Shown: one piece after another, positions 34,256-42,633 of the stretch
Layout of the letters: the number at the start of each line of letters is the position of its first letter
Position numbering within the stretch: the stretch's first letter is position 1
Notes under the pieces: model-generated
What the model saw: only the letters and a program-made list of their open reading frames with translations
Told to the model about the DNA's origin: nothing
The model's database searches: none
DNA from: CALKZN01 sp050633585
GTDB taxonomy: Bacteria > Pseudomonadota > Gammaproteobacteria > Arenicellales > Arenicellaceae
DNA: 64,000 nucleotides
Reading direction: 5' to 3'
Assembly: GCA_050633585.1 (NCBI GenBank)
Contig: JBOEGT010000030.1
Location: 11,548-75,547, forward strand
Translations under genes and position numbers: made by a program

Positions 34256-34280
34256 GCGCACAGATTAAGTCTGGGTGTGC
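34256..34280 (+). other. Hairpin in the 5' leader of the methyltransferase operon
   Basis: GCGCAC-AGA pairs with TCT and GTGTGC (one G-T pair, a GG bulge) around the loop TTAAG. It lies downstream of the promoter at 34201 and 20 bp before the ATG at 34300. It could affect translation or message stability. Confidence 0.4.
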
Positions 34281-34299
34281 AAATTTAGAGAATTAACGT

Positions 34300-35049
34300 A
34301 TGAGCAAAACCGATATTCAATGTCATTACGATTCTAGAGAAACACGTAATAAATTTATTGCGGAGTCACTTAGTCAATATATAGGTAAAAATGTTCTGAA
34401 TATCGGAGGGAGCGGCAAGAAGTATTTAGCGAAGTACTTAGCCGATGATATTAACTATAAAGAGTTAGATATTGCTGGAAACCCTGACTATAAGGTGAAT
34501 TTAGAAAAAGAGTCACCAATTGATATCCCTGATAGTAGCTTTGATACTATTATTTGCACTGAGGTGTTAGAGCATTTGGATAATTTGCATGAAGTGTATT
34601 TTGATTTAATTAGATTATCGTCTAAGTGGGTCATTATCTCTTTGCCAAATGCTTTGAGTATTATTGACGCGTATTTTGTTAAAGGAAAAAGTGTCAATTC
34701 TCCCAAATCAGGTTTGACGCGCGGTCAATTTTTGAAATTCTATGGCTTGCCCGTTCTAAAGCCTGAAGACCGGCATAAGTGGTTTTTTAGTTATTCTGAA
34801 GCACAATATTTTCTAGAGTATTATTCTGAAGCAGTTGGCTTTACTGTAGCGGATATCTTTCCATCTGGTTCGGCAGTTGGCGGTAGGAAAAATAAACTAA
34901 TCCGAGCTATTTTAAAGAAAGTACTTTCAAAACAACAATACCTAAATTTCTATGCAACCTCTATTTGGTGTGTGATTGATGTATCAAATAAGAAGCCTCA
35001 AAAAGAGATAGATGAAGTGTTAGTGCAAGCCTTGACTCATGCTAATTAA
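34300..35049 (+). CDS. Class I SAM-dependent methyltransferase
   Basis: A 249-residue methyltransferase. Motif I is NVLNIGGSGKKYLAKYL near residues 30-46, the acidic end of strand 2 lies in YKELDIAGNPD, and the DxxxCTEVLEHL stretch FDTIICTEVLEHL near 80-92 is typical of type-11/23 methyltransferases. The rest carries no membrane segment. It is expressed from the strong promoter at 34201 and precedes the MBOAT acyltransferase by 26 bp. In this island it probably methylates a sugar or a lipid-linked glycan, but the acceptor is unknown. Confidence 0.78.
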   Translation: MSKTDIQCHYDSRETRNKFIAESLSQYIGKNVLNIGGSGKKYLAKYLADDINYKELDIAGNPDYKVNLEKESPIDIPDSSFDTIICTEVLEHLDNLHEVYFDLIRLSSKWVIISLPNALSIIDAYFVKGKSVNSPKSGLTRGQFLKFYGLPVLKPEDRHKWFFSYSEAQYFLEYYSEAVGFTVADIFPSGSAVGGRKNKLIRAILKKVLSKQQYLNFYATSIWCVIDVSNKKPQKEIDEVLVQALTHAN

Positions 35050-35075
35050 TCACGCCTAGCGCATAAAATACTTGA

Positions 35076-36635
35076 ATGCTTTTTTCTTCTTATCAATTTG
35101 TATATTTCTTTTTACCTGCCTTTTTGATTTGTTTTTTACTGGCTCTACGTTTTTCAAGTCGCAGTAATTTAGAGTGGGTTATTCTCTGTTTTTCTGGGCT
35201 TTTTTATTCTATCTATAGCTTAGAGTATACCTTCATTCTAGCCTTCTCTATTGGTGCTAATTTTTATTTAGCTTTGTTTATCTCTCAGCGAGCCAGATCT
35301 TCAGCAAAAAGCCTGTTGACGATTGGAGTAGCATTAAACCTTTTATCTATTGCGTATTTTAAATATGCTAACTTTTTTCTAGACAATATACGGTTTGTGA
35401 TTGAAGGCCTACCGGTATTAGAAATTTTGTTACCACTAGGTATTTCTTTTTTTACTTTCCAACAGATAGCCTATTTAGTTGATGTTTATAAGCATGGAGC
35501 AGCCGAGTCCAACATAAAAAGGTACGCTATTTTTGTTTCTTTTTTTCCTCAACTCGTCGCTGGGCCGATTGTTCACCACAAAACCTTTTTATCTCAATTG
35601 AGGCAGAATTTTTCTGACAAGTGGAATTTGAATTACTTGTTTTGTGGACTGAGTATATTTTTTATTGGTTTATTTAAGAAGGTAGTGATTGCGGATAGCT
35701 TGTCGAACTTATCTGATATCGTTTTTACTGCAGCTGATGCTGGCAATACGATGGTTTTTATCGAGTCATGGATAGGTGCGTTTAGCTATGCATTTCAAAT
35801 TTATTTTGATTTCTCTGGCTATAGTGATATGGCCATTGGCATGGCATTGGCAATAGGACTATGGTTACCAATCAACTTTAATAGTCCATACAAAGCAGTA
35901 TCTATCATTGATTTTTGGCGGCGATGGCACATTACCTTGTCAAGCTTTTTGAAAGACTATGTTTATATACCATTAGGAGGAAACCGACTTGGGAGTTTTG
36001 TGCGTTTTAGAAACCTCATGATAGTCATGTTAGTTGGAGGCCTATGGCATGGTGCAGGTTGGACGTTTGTTGTATGGGGAGGTTTGCATGGACTCTTTTT
36101 GACGGTTAACCATATTTGGAGAAAGACTCGCTTTAAGCATTACCGTTCTAATTATATTTATATTGCTCTGAGTTGGATGCTGACCATGTTATCAGTGGTG
36201 ATTGCTTGGGTGTTTTTTAGAGCAGAAACTTTTTCTGGTGCACTGGATATGGTGCGCTCTATGTTTTTACTTAGTCAAGATTATAAAGTTATTATCCCTT
36301 ACTCAGTTGATCATCTAATTGCTGCAGATAGCGCCCTTAAGAGCTTTTTTACACCCGGCCTGATCATGCAGAATTTGTATATATTGGATGGTTATTGGGT
36401 ATATGCGAAAGTTGCAGTCATTCTGTGTTTATTGTTAGTGATTTGTTTGCCAAATACGTTACAAATTTTTGCTCGATTTTTTAATGAAAAACTTGGTGGT
36501 GATCCATATGGGTTGAGCAAATCTTATTTTTCATGGTCAATGAATGCGATTTGGGGGTTGTTATTAGGTCTCTTTATTGTAATGTCTCTTGTGATGCTTT
36601 CTGAAACGACTGAATTTATTTATTTTGAATTTTAA
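35076..36635 (+). CDS. MBOAT-family membrane O-acyltransferase (AlgI/PatA-like)
   Basis: A 519-residue polytopic membrane protein with about ten to twelve hydrophobic helices. The MBOAT signature includes FFPQLVAGPIVHH near residue 156, IYFDFSGYSDMAIGMAL near 247, FWRRWHITLSSFLKDYVYIP near 275-296 and GGLWHGAGWTFVVWGGLHG with the catalytic-type His residues near 325-340. Such proteins move an acyl group from the cytoplasm to a periplasmic glycan, as AlgI does for alginate and PatA for peptidoglycan. Its gene is followed at once by a gene for an SGNH-like protein, the usual partner that completes transfer. Probably acetylates the surface polysaccharide. Confidence 0.87.
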   Translation: MLFSSYQFVYFFLPAFLICFLLALRFSSRSNLEWVILCFSGLFYSIYSLEYTFILAFSIGANFYLALFISQRARSSAKSLLTIGVALNLLSIAYFKYANFFLDNIRFVIEGLPVLEILLPLGISFFTFQQIAYLVDVYKHGAAESNIKRYAIFVSFFPQLVAGPIVHHKTFLSQLRQNFSDKWNLNYLFCGLSIFFIGLFKKVVIADSLSNLSDIVFTAADAGNTMVFIESWIGAFSYAFQIYFDFSGYSDMAIGMALAIGLWLPINFNSPYKAVSIIDFWRRWHITLSSFLKDYVYIPLGGNRLGSFVRFRNLMIVMLVGGLWHGAGWTFVVWGGLHGLFLTVNHIWRKTRFKHYRSNYIYIALSWMLTMLSVVIAWVFFRAETFSGALDMVRSMFLLSQDYKVIIPYSVDHLIAADSALKSFFTPGLIMQNLYILDGYWVYAKVAVILCLLLVICLPNTLQIFARFFNEKLGGDPYGLSKSYFSWSMNAIWGLLLGLFIVMSLVMLSETTEFIYFEF

Positions 36636-36636
36636 G

Positions 36637-37554
36637 ATGCTGAAGTATTTAATTGGAATAATTGTCGGCGCTTCATTAGTGCTTATGCCATTGGGTACGT
36701 TTAGTTGGTATGTCGACCCTTTTTGTTTTTTTGAGCGTAATACATATGGTATGTATTGGAATACAGAGCGATATTGTAAAGAAACTTTAATTAAAGATAA
36801 TCCAAACTATGACAGCTTACTAATTGGCAATAGCAGGACTGCTTGGATTGAACCAGATAATGAATTTACGTTGAACGTAGCATTTAGTGGCGCAACGTTT
36901 AATGAAATATATGTCTTTTTAGAAAAGCATTTAGATAGAGACAAAACTGTTTTAATCGGCCTAGATTATGAGTCGTTTTATAACAGTCAAGGTTTTAAAC
37001 CAACTGACTTTGATAAATCATTTGTAGACTATATGCATCACTTATTTAGCTATGAAATCATTTCTCGCAGTTATGCAAATTATTTTCATAGAAACAAATT
37101 TAAACCGTCAATCCCGCTTGGCAAGAATGGTAATAGGGTGTTTGTTGATAGTGATTTGGAAAAAGCAAATGCACTTTATCGAACAGTACTAGATGGCTCG
37201 TATTTTAGAACGCCATTTACAATTTCGTATTCGCCTGTGAAGGGGGCTGAGTCATACGCAAGAGATATTTTAAGCAAGTTAAATAGCCTATTGGTTGAGA
37301 GAAACTCAAAATATATTGTTTTCATTAATCCCATTTTTCCAGCAAAACAAAGAAAGATTCTTCGAGATGATATTCAGCATATAGAAAAAGTTAAACACTT
37401 CTCTGCTGTTATTAAAGAGATTTTTCCATATGTTTTAGATTATTCTTTGGATCACCCATTTGTTAATAAACGCTATAGAGATGAAAGTCATTTCTTGCCA
37501 GGAGTGGGAGCAAAAATCATTCAAGAAGCTCGAAGGAGGATTAGTTCAAACTAA
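36637..37554 (+). CDS. SGNH-like membrane-anchored protein, MBOAT partner
   Basis: About 305 residues from ATG 36637 (a TTG at 36625 is in frame and would overlap the MBOAT gene). One N-terminal hydrophobic segment (LIGIIVGASLVLMPLGTFSW) anchors it. A GDS-like block, LLIGNSRTAW, and a final RDESHFLPGVG (Asp-x-x-His) are consistent with an AlgJ/AlgX/DltD-type SGNH acyl-transfer partner. It starts two bases after the MBOAT stop, so the two are translationally linked. Its 3' end overlaps the convergent GT4 gene by 9 bp. The exact family is uncertain and the catalytic triad is not proven. Confidence 0.65.
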   Translation: MLKYLIGIIVGASLVLMPLGTFSWYVDPFCFFERNTYGMYWNTERYCKETLIKDNPNYDSLLIGNSRTAWIEPDNEFTLNVAFSGATFNEIYVFLEKHLDRDKTVLIGLDYESFYNSQGFKPTDFDKSFVDYMHHLFSYEIISRSYANYFHRNKFKPSIPLGKNGNRVFVDSDLEKANALYRTVLDGSYFRTPFTISYSPVKGAESYARDILSKLNSLLVERNSKYIVFINPIFPAKQRKILRDDIQHIEKVKHFSAVIKEIFPYVLDYSLDHPFVNKRYRDESHFLPGVGAKIIQEARRRISSN

Positions 37555-38703
37555 TTCAGCAATAAATTTCGCTCTTGCATCCCAAGAGTAATGTTGAACA
37601 TCTATCTTGGCTTGTTCAGCAATATTGTTCATAAATTGTGGTTTTTCAAAGACATTGTTTAAACCATTATGTAATGATTCCGCATTGTCAGCTTCAACTA
37701 GTTGACAGTTTACTTGGTCGCGTAAGATGTCATCAAACACAGGGAAGTGTGATGCAACAATAGCTCTGCCAGAGGCCATGTATTCGAATAGCTTCAAAGG
37801 TGACATCCACTCAGATGTCCCACATTTTTTGCTATAGGGCATCAGTAAAACATCCGCCATCCATTGATAAAGAGGCACGAGACGATTTTCAACAAAACCA
37901 ACAATATGGACGTTAGTTAGCTTATTTGTGCTAACGTATTCTTGCCAGTATTCGATGTCATTGGTATGTCCACCCACAATAATGAATTGAACGTCAGGCA
38001 TTTTTTTTGAAGAATACATGATTTCCTTGATGCCACGATCTTGATAAAGGTGGCCAACATACAGGGCATATTTTCCCTTGACAGGGAAGCCTAGCTTTTT
38101 ACGTGCTGTTGTTTTGCTTAAATTATCAGCATAAGCATCTATATCAGCACCATCAGGAGCCACTAAAATTTTCTCTTCAGGTAAGCCGTTTTCAATCATG
38201 CGTTGTTTAAGTTGTTCGCTGATTGTGACAATATTTAGGAAAAGTTTATGATGAATAATGCTATGAATTTCTTTTTTATCTATGTCTGAGTCAAGTGGGC
38301 TATGGCTTTCTAGTATGACAGGAACGCCTTGTTGAATAGAAAACTTTGGAAAGCCGATTGTGCGTGTATAAGCAAGGTCAACTTTGTTGATCTTTAGCTT
38401 TTTAGCGGTTTCGTTGAAATAGTGTTGCTTTAATCGGTTGCTAAACGGTTTAATGTATTTGGTTAGTAGCCAATGCTCAATGTCAAAGAAAAAAGGAGAT
38501 TTTTCTATGTGAAAAGGTGATTTAACACCATAAAAATCATTCAACTGTTGATGGTTGAACGTTAAGTATTTCCTTGCATCAATATTAATATGTAACGTGA
38601 ATTCATCAGCAACTTTATTCCACGCTTGAGCATTTTTAATAATTTGAATCGAATGTGCGAAACGATTTGGGAAATTGCAATGTGAGACGTAAGCGACTTT
38701 CAT
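37546..38703 (-). CDS. Glycosyltransferase family 4 (GT-B)
   Basis: A 385-residue retaining glycosyltransferase, last gene of the minus-strand module C. The GT4 C-terminal domain is clear: VLVAPDGADI-type start (ILVAPDGADIDAY), YALYVGHLYQDRGIKEI, VQFIIVGG, the GFVENRLVPLYQWMADVLLMP stretch split across donor-binding loops, and SPLKLFEYMASGRAIVASHFP carrying the catalytic-type Glu. It overlaps neuA by 4 bp (ATGA), so it is coupled to it. It could transfer the CMP-sugar product of module C or a neighbouring sugar; GT4 enzymes usually use NDP-sugars, so the second is more likely. Confidence 0.87.
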   Translation of the reverse strand: MKVAYVSHCNFPNRFAHSIQIIKNAQAWNKVADEFTLHINIDARKYLTFNHQQLNDFYGVKSPFHIEKSPFFFDIEHWLLTKYIKPFSNRLKQHYFNETAKKLKINKVDLAYTRTIGFPKFSIQQGVPVILESHSPLDSDIDKKEIHSIIHHKLFLNIVTISEQLKQRMIENGLPEEKILVAPDGADIDAYADNLSKTTARKKLGFPVKGKYALYVGHLYQDRGIKEIMYSSKKMPDVQFIIVGGHTNDIEYWQEYVSTNKLTNVHIVGFVENRLVPLYQWMADVLLMPYSKKCGTSEWMSPLKLFEYMASGRAIVASHFPVFDDILRDQVNCQLVEADNAESLHNGLNNVFEKPQFMNNIAEQAKIDVQHYSWDARAKFIAELV

Positions 38704-39416
38704 GAAAAGGAGTGTTTATTTTTCTGCATTAACCACTGAACATATTCTAAGTCGTCACTGTTATCAATGTCAGCGGAACGATTTGTTGGCATTTTATATG
38801 ACGCGGTTTTTTCTCCATAGAGATTGCCATATTGTTTAATGGTTTCAGGTTTAGTTATAACAATAGCTGGGCCATTACGAGCGACATAGTGTGGTTTTTC
38901 TTGACGTCGTAATGGTTGATTTGTCAGAGCAGGTGACACCCAATGTTCTTTAGTAGATGCTTCTTCAATCATGAGGGACTCTAGTCCAAACTGATGAGGA
39001 ACATCCATGACGGACACGACAGCGTCAGCGTTAGTATCAATGGCGATGTTAATGGCATTATCAATATCTTGTGCCGTTCTCAGTGGAGATGTCGGTTGTA
39101 GGTAAGCGATATATTCAAAAATATGTCCAGTTTCTTTAAAGTACTCTATCGCATGTTCAATAACCCCAATGGCTCCGCTAGAATCTTGAGAAAGCTCCTT
39201 TGGGCGAACAAATGGAACATTTGCGCCAATACTTTGAGCAACGCTAGCAATTTTTGAACTATCAGTAGAGACGACAACATTAGAAAGGTGTGCCGAATGC
39301 CGTGCCGCTTGAATGGTGTATTCAATTAAGGGCTTACCATTAAGATCGATAATGTTTTTATCGGGGATTCCTTTTGATCCGCCACGAGCAGGAATTAAAC
39401 CAAGAACCTGTATCAT
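38700..39416 (-). CDS. neuA: Acylneuraminate cytidylyltransferase (CMP-nonulosonate synthetase)
   Basis: A 238-residue NeuA-family protein. GLIPARGGSKGIPDKNIIDL is the CTP-binding loop; LQPTSPLRTAQDID is the family's second motif; and RSADIDNSDDLEYVQWL near the end gives the metal-site Asp pair. It activates a nine-carbon sugar acid as its CMP-derivative. It lies in the module C operon with its own NeuB (41450), so it is likely to be dedicated to the product of that synthase. It is clearly distinct in sequence from the neuA at 17551. Confidence 0.9.
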   Translation of the reverse strand: MIQVLGLIPARGGSKGIPDKNIIDLNGKPLIEYTIQAARHSAHLSNVVVSTDSSKIASVAQSIGANVPFVRPKELSQDSSGAIGVIEHAIEYFKETGHIFEYIAYLQPTSPLRTAQDIDNAINIAIDTNADAVVSVMDVPHQFGLESLMIEEASTKEHWVSPALTNQPLRRQEKPHYVARNGPAIVITKPETIKQYGNLYGEKTASYKMPTNRSADIDNSDDLEYVQWLMQKNKHSFS

Positions 39417-39423
39417 AAATACG

Positions 39424-39990
39424 CTATGTGTTTAATGTTTTAATGATTTTTGCAGGTACGCCACCCACAACAGTTAATGGTTGAATATCTTTATTGACCA
39501 CGGAACCTGCCGCGATAACAGCACCATGCCCGATAGTGACTCCCGCAGTAACAACGCTGTTCGCGCCAAGCCACACATCGTTTTCAATAACGATTTTTGC
39601 GGAATGGTGGGTTCTTTTTTCGCCACTAGTGGCCTGTGTGTTCAATCCAGTGCCAATGATTTTTGTACCGGCAGATATGCGAACACGGTCACCGATAGAA
39701 ATGGGCTCAGTTTTAGAGGTAATTAACACTCCATGATTCAATGTGACATCACCTCCAATACTCACATTCTGAGGATTAAGGATAGTCACTGGGCCATAGA
39801 TTTTGCTGTTATTCCCCAGTGCTTTTAAACGTAACTTCCAGTAACGAAACCAGTACTTTCGTTGCAATGATGTCCATTGCTTTTGGAATAAACGTTCGAT
39901 ATGAAGCCAAGACCAAGCAAGTTCTATCCCTGCATGGTAAATAGGCTTCAATGCGTTTTTTATGGTGTTTAACAGGATACTTTTTGACAT
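39424..39990 (-). CDS. Hexapeptide-repeat acetyltransferase (WbbJ-like)
   Basis: A 188-residue protein. After a 65-residue, partly helical and basic N-terminus, left-handed beta-helix repeats run through IYGPVTILNPQNVSIGGDV, ISIGDRVRISAGTKIIG, IVIENDVWLGANSVVTAGV and IGHGAVIAAGSVVNKDIQ, ending VVGGVPAKIIKT. The His of KRTHHSAKI lies in the region of the catalytic base. Such enzymes O-acetylate sugars with acetyl-CoA. It lies 7 bp from neuA and 6 bp from the upstream GT-B-like gene, so it is part of module C and may acetylate the nonulosonic acid or its glycan (NeuO-like role). Confidence 0.8.
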   Translation of the reverse strand: MSKSILLNTIKNALKPIYHAGIELAWSWLHIERLFQKQWTSLQRKYWFRYWKLRLKALGNNSKIYGPVTILNPQNVSIGGDVTLNHGVLITSKTEPISIGDRVRISAGTKIIGTGLNTQATSGEKRTHHSAKIVIENDVWLGANSVVTAGVTIGHGAVIAAGSVVNKDIQPLTVVGGVPAKIIKTLNT

Positions 39991-39996
39991 GGCCGC

Positions 39997-41412
39997 TTAT
40001 GATAACATTGCTTGAACTTGTCTTGCAGACGAATCTCCTTTGAATGGTTCCAGTTCAATCTCTCGTAACCGCTGCCTACCTTCTTTTTGAGTATCGCTTA
40101 TTAACAATGTCGTGATAGAGGTGTCTAATTCTGTGAAGCTATTCACAATGGTTACTCCACCGCTTTCAATAACTGGAAGGTAGTGATCCATTTCATACCA
40201 ACGTTTCACACTTTCCGTGTAGCTTCGGGTCAGGGAACCATCAAAAGCAATGTTAATGATTTTTTTATCAAGTGCAGCCGCATCTAAGCTGATAGATCCT
40301 TGTGTCGCAATGACAATGTCGGCATGACAAAGTGTATTTAGCATGGTCTTCATGTTGCCCATTTCTGAAGGCATCACAGTCACATAGTTGGTATGTTCGC
40401 TATCAGAGTTAATCGCGGCATAGCGACTTTCCCAGTCTACATCTTGGGGGTGAGGGCGAACGATTAAGTGAACATTTTTTCCATAAACACCGCTGTTAAT
40501 TTGTGTGGCGATATGCTCAACAATGCTCGGTTCATGAGCGCCTAAGCGTGATGCGTTGCCAGCATATAATAAAACTTTGTGAGTCTCTTTAATCTGAAAT
40601 TGACTTAAAAATGCGCTTCTATCCTCTTTTAATGAATTGTCGTGGTAAATATCCATTTGCGGCCAGCCTACGACTTTAATGTCATGTTCATCAACAGAAT
40701 GAAACTGGATTAACTCATTTTTCATGACTTGGCTGTTGACGATATATTTTTCGCAATTTGGGCAAATCGGTCCTTTTGTCGTTGGTCTATCCCAACTACC
40801 AATGACCCCTATATAGGGAATATTTTGACGTCGAGCGCAGATAGAGTACTCCCGAAAGATAGGATTTTGAACATGCCAAAATATAAGCTTTGAAATATCT
40901 GTTGTATGAAAGAAGCGTTCAATATTTGGATCAGGTACTTGACGTAAAGAATAATGGAAATTATAAATCCACTGGTACAATGCCTGGCTCCTCGGGAAAG
41001 GTGCCCCATACTGCTTGCTCACAAAGTTACCCGCCAGTTCTTCACGTTTGCGGCGTTCTTTGCTCATGCCTTGCTTGAATCGATGAGCGAAAAAGTTCTG
41101 TAAATGGTTAAAGCGAAAAACAGTGTTCTCGTATCCTAGGCCTAAATAGCGACTGATGCGGACAGACAGTGAACGCAGAAGCCTTTTATGTATGGGTAAT
41201 CTTGAGGCATACCCAGAAGGAAGCAAAAAGTTCTGCCACTCTACAAAGTCAGGTAATTGTTCTTGGCTGCCATCATCTGGGCTGAGTAGGATGATTTTTT
41301 CAAAGCCTAAGGCTACTGCATCTTGCTGTAAAAGAGGTAATACCTGGCTATTGTTAATTGCCCGAAAAGCCATTGAGTTCGGTGCAACGATAACGAAAGC
41401 TCCTTTTTTCAT
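39997..41412 (-). CDS. Putative GT-B-fold transferase, capsule-biosynthesis-like
   Basis: A 471-residue protein without a firm family name. It has a Rossmann-like end half: KVLLYAGNASRLGAHEPSIV then HLIVRPHPQDVDWESR (the HPxxVDW pattern seen in Kps- and CDP-glycerol-type transferases) and a donor-site stretch HADIVIATQGSISLDAAAL followed by DKKIINI. A Cys pair in GPICPNCEKY near residue 220 is unusual. It sits between neuB and the acetyltransferase in module C, with 6- and 37-bp gaps, so it is a good candidate for the transferase that uses the CMP-activated acid. This is inference. Confidence 0.55.
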   Translation of the reverse strand: MKKGAFVIVAPNSMAFRAINNSQVLPLLQQDAVALGFEKIILLSPDDGSQEQLPDFVEWQNFLLPSGYASRLPIHKRLLRSLSVRISRYLGLGYENTVFRFNHLQNFFAHRFKQGMSKERRKREELAGNFVSKQYGAPFPRSQALYQWIYNFHYSLRQVPDPNIERFFHTTDISKLIFWHVQNPIFREYSICARRQNIPYIGVIGSWDRPTTKGPICPNCEKYIVNSQVMKNELIQFHSVDEHDIKVVGWPQMDIYHDNSLKEDRSAFLSQFQIKETHKVLLYAGNASRLGAHEPSIVEHIATQINSGVYGKNVHLIVRPHPQDVDWESRYAAINSDSEHTNYVTVMPSEMGNMKTMLNTLCHADIVIATQGSISLDAAALDKKIINIAFDGSLTRSYTESVKRWYEMDHYLPVIESGGVTIVNSFTELDTSITTLLISDTQKEGRQRLREIELEPFKGDSSARQVQAMLS

Positions 41413-41449
41413 AATGTGCTCTTATAAATGCCTTCTAGACAAGAAGTGA

Positions 41450-42451
41450 TTAATCAACTAAATGACTGAATTGAATCAGCGCATCTTTGGCAATCGTTTG
41501 CTTAGTCGTCTTGCCAATTAAATTGGCATAATTCGCGGCTGAAATACCCGATCCCGGTTTTTTATAGGCAAACATTGAAGCATTTAAGCAAGTGCCTTTT
41601 GCTATTTCTTGTGCGGCGACAACACTTTTTTGAAAGATATTTTTCATCTCTTGATAAGCGGATAAGTCATCTTTATCGACCGTGTTGTTTTGAATGATGC
41701 TAATTGCTCGCACTCCTTTCACCATATCCGCAAAAGCTTCGGGTTCTGAGGCTAATGGCGCATCGCTACCATACATAGCGTTGCTAAACGTCAAATGTTT
41801 TTCAATACAGCTTGCACCCACACTCACAGCGGCCAGCGCTGCATAATTGGTTTGCGTGTGGTCGGAATAACCCACAGGTTTATGATAACGAGTTTGCATT
41901 TCGGTAATCACATTTAAACCGACATTTTCTGGAGGGCAAGGGTATTGTGAAGTGCATTGCATCAACGTTAGGTCAACATCGCTAAGGGCTGCGACAGCTT
42001 GATCTAGCTCAGCCCAATTACTCATTCCTGATGATAGAATGACAGGGCGAGATAATTTGTTGATGGCTTCTAACATGGGAATGTTCGTGACCTCACCAGA
42101 AGGAATTTTAAAGCGACTCACACCTATTTCATCTAGCCATTGCACGGCCATTTCTGAAAAAGGTGAGGAAATAAATTCAATGCCAATATCATCGCAGTGG
42201 GCTTTGATCTGCTTCCATTGCGCCAAACTAAAACCAGTGCGGATAAAGTAATCAAAACGACTTTCATCTGAAAAATATCCCGGAGATGGCGCGTCAGCCA
42301 ATGTTTCGTGTTCAGATAGATGTGTTTGATATTTGACAGCATCAGCACCAAGGTTTTTAGCCAGGTCAGCTAGTTTCAGTGCATTGCCAAAGCTGCCGTC
42401 GTGAACTGAACCAACTTCAGCAATAATAGAAACGTGATTTAAATCGCTCAT
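41450..42451 (-). CDS. neuB: NeuB-family nonulosonate synthase, divergent (module C)
   Basis: A 333-residue PEP-condensing synthase. Family motifs appear in altered form: IIAEVGSVHDGSFGNALKLA (usual IAEAGxNHxG), GADAVKYQTHL, FKIPSGEVTN and VGYSDHTQTN. IEKHLTFSNA is followed by YGSDAPLASEPEAFADM, where most NeuB proteins read PGPDHxASLEP, and the RRSLVA of the SAF junction reads QKSVVAA. SAF domain ends KKPGSGISAANY. It is the first gene of the minus-strand module C operon, with a plausible promoter upstream. The altered motifs suggest a substrate different from Neu5Ac or legionaminate precursors; which one cannot be read from sequence. Confidence 0.88.
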   Translation of the reverse strand: MSDLNHVSIIAEVGSVHDGSFGNALKLADLAKNLGADAVKYQTHLSEHETLADAPSPGYFSDESRFDYFIRTGFSLAQWKQIKAHCDDIGIEFISSPFSEMAVQWLDEIGVSRFKIPSGEVTNIPMLEAINKLSRPVILSSGMSNWAELDQAVAALSDVDLTLMQCTSQYPCPPENVGLNVITEMQTRYHKPVGYSDHTQTNYAALAAVSVGASCIEKHLTFSNAMYGSDAPLASEPEAFADMVKGVRAISIIQNNTVDKDDLSAYQEMKNIFQKSVVAAQEIAKGTCLNASMFAYKKPGSGISAANYANLIGKTTKQTIAKDALIQFSHLVD

Positions 42452-42480
42452 TCGTATATTTTTAGGTTTTGGACAAGGGT

Positions 42481-42509
42481 ATTGTACGTGCAGAATGTTG
42501 ATAGCCCAA
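42481..42509 (-). promoter_or_regulatory. Probable promoter of the module C operon
   Basis: Read on the minus strand, TTGGGC (42504-42509) and TACAAT (42481-42486) have 17-bp spacing. The neuB start is at 42451, about 30 bp downstream of the -10. Confidence 0.4.
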
Positions 42510-42561
42510 ATCTAAGTGCAAATTTTTTATCATTGCTTTTATTCAGCATTGAGGGCACTTT

Positions 42562-42581
42562 TGTCAGTGATGACATATAAT
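42562..42581 (+). promoter_or_regulatory. Operator-like TGTCA-N4-TGACA beside a TATAAT -10
   Basis: A perfect inverted repeat, TGTCAgtgaTGACA (42562-42575), is directly followed by TATAAT (42576-42581), in the divergent gap upstream of the GT4 gene at 42634. The repeat would lie between the -35 and -10 boxes. A repressor site is possible. Confidence 0.35.
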
Positions 42582-42633
42582 TTCGCTTATTCGAAACATA
42601 GGGCCTTGTTCAAGCTGATTATTCACTGAGATT

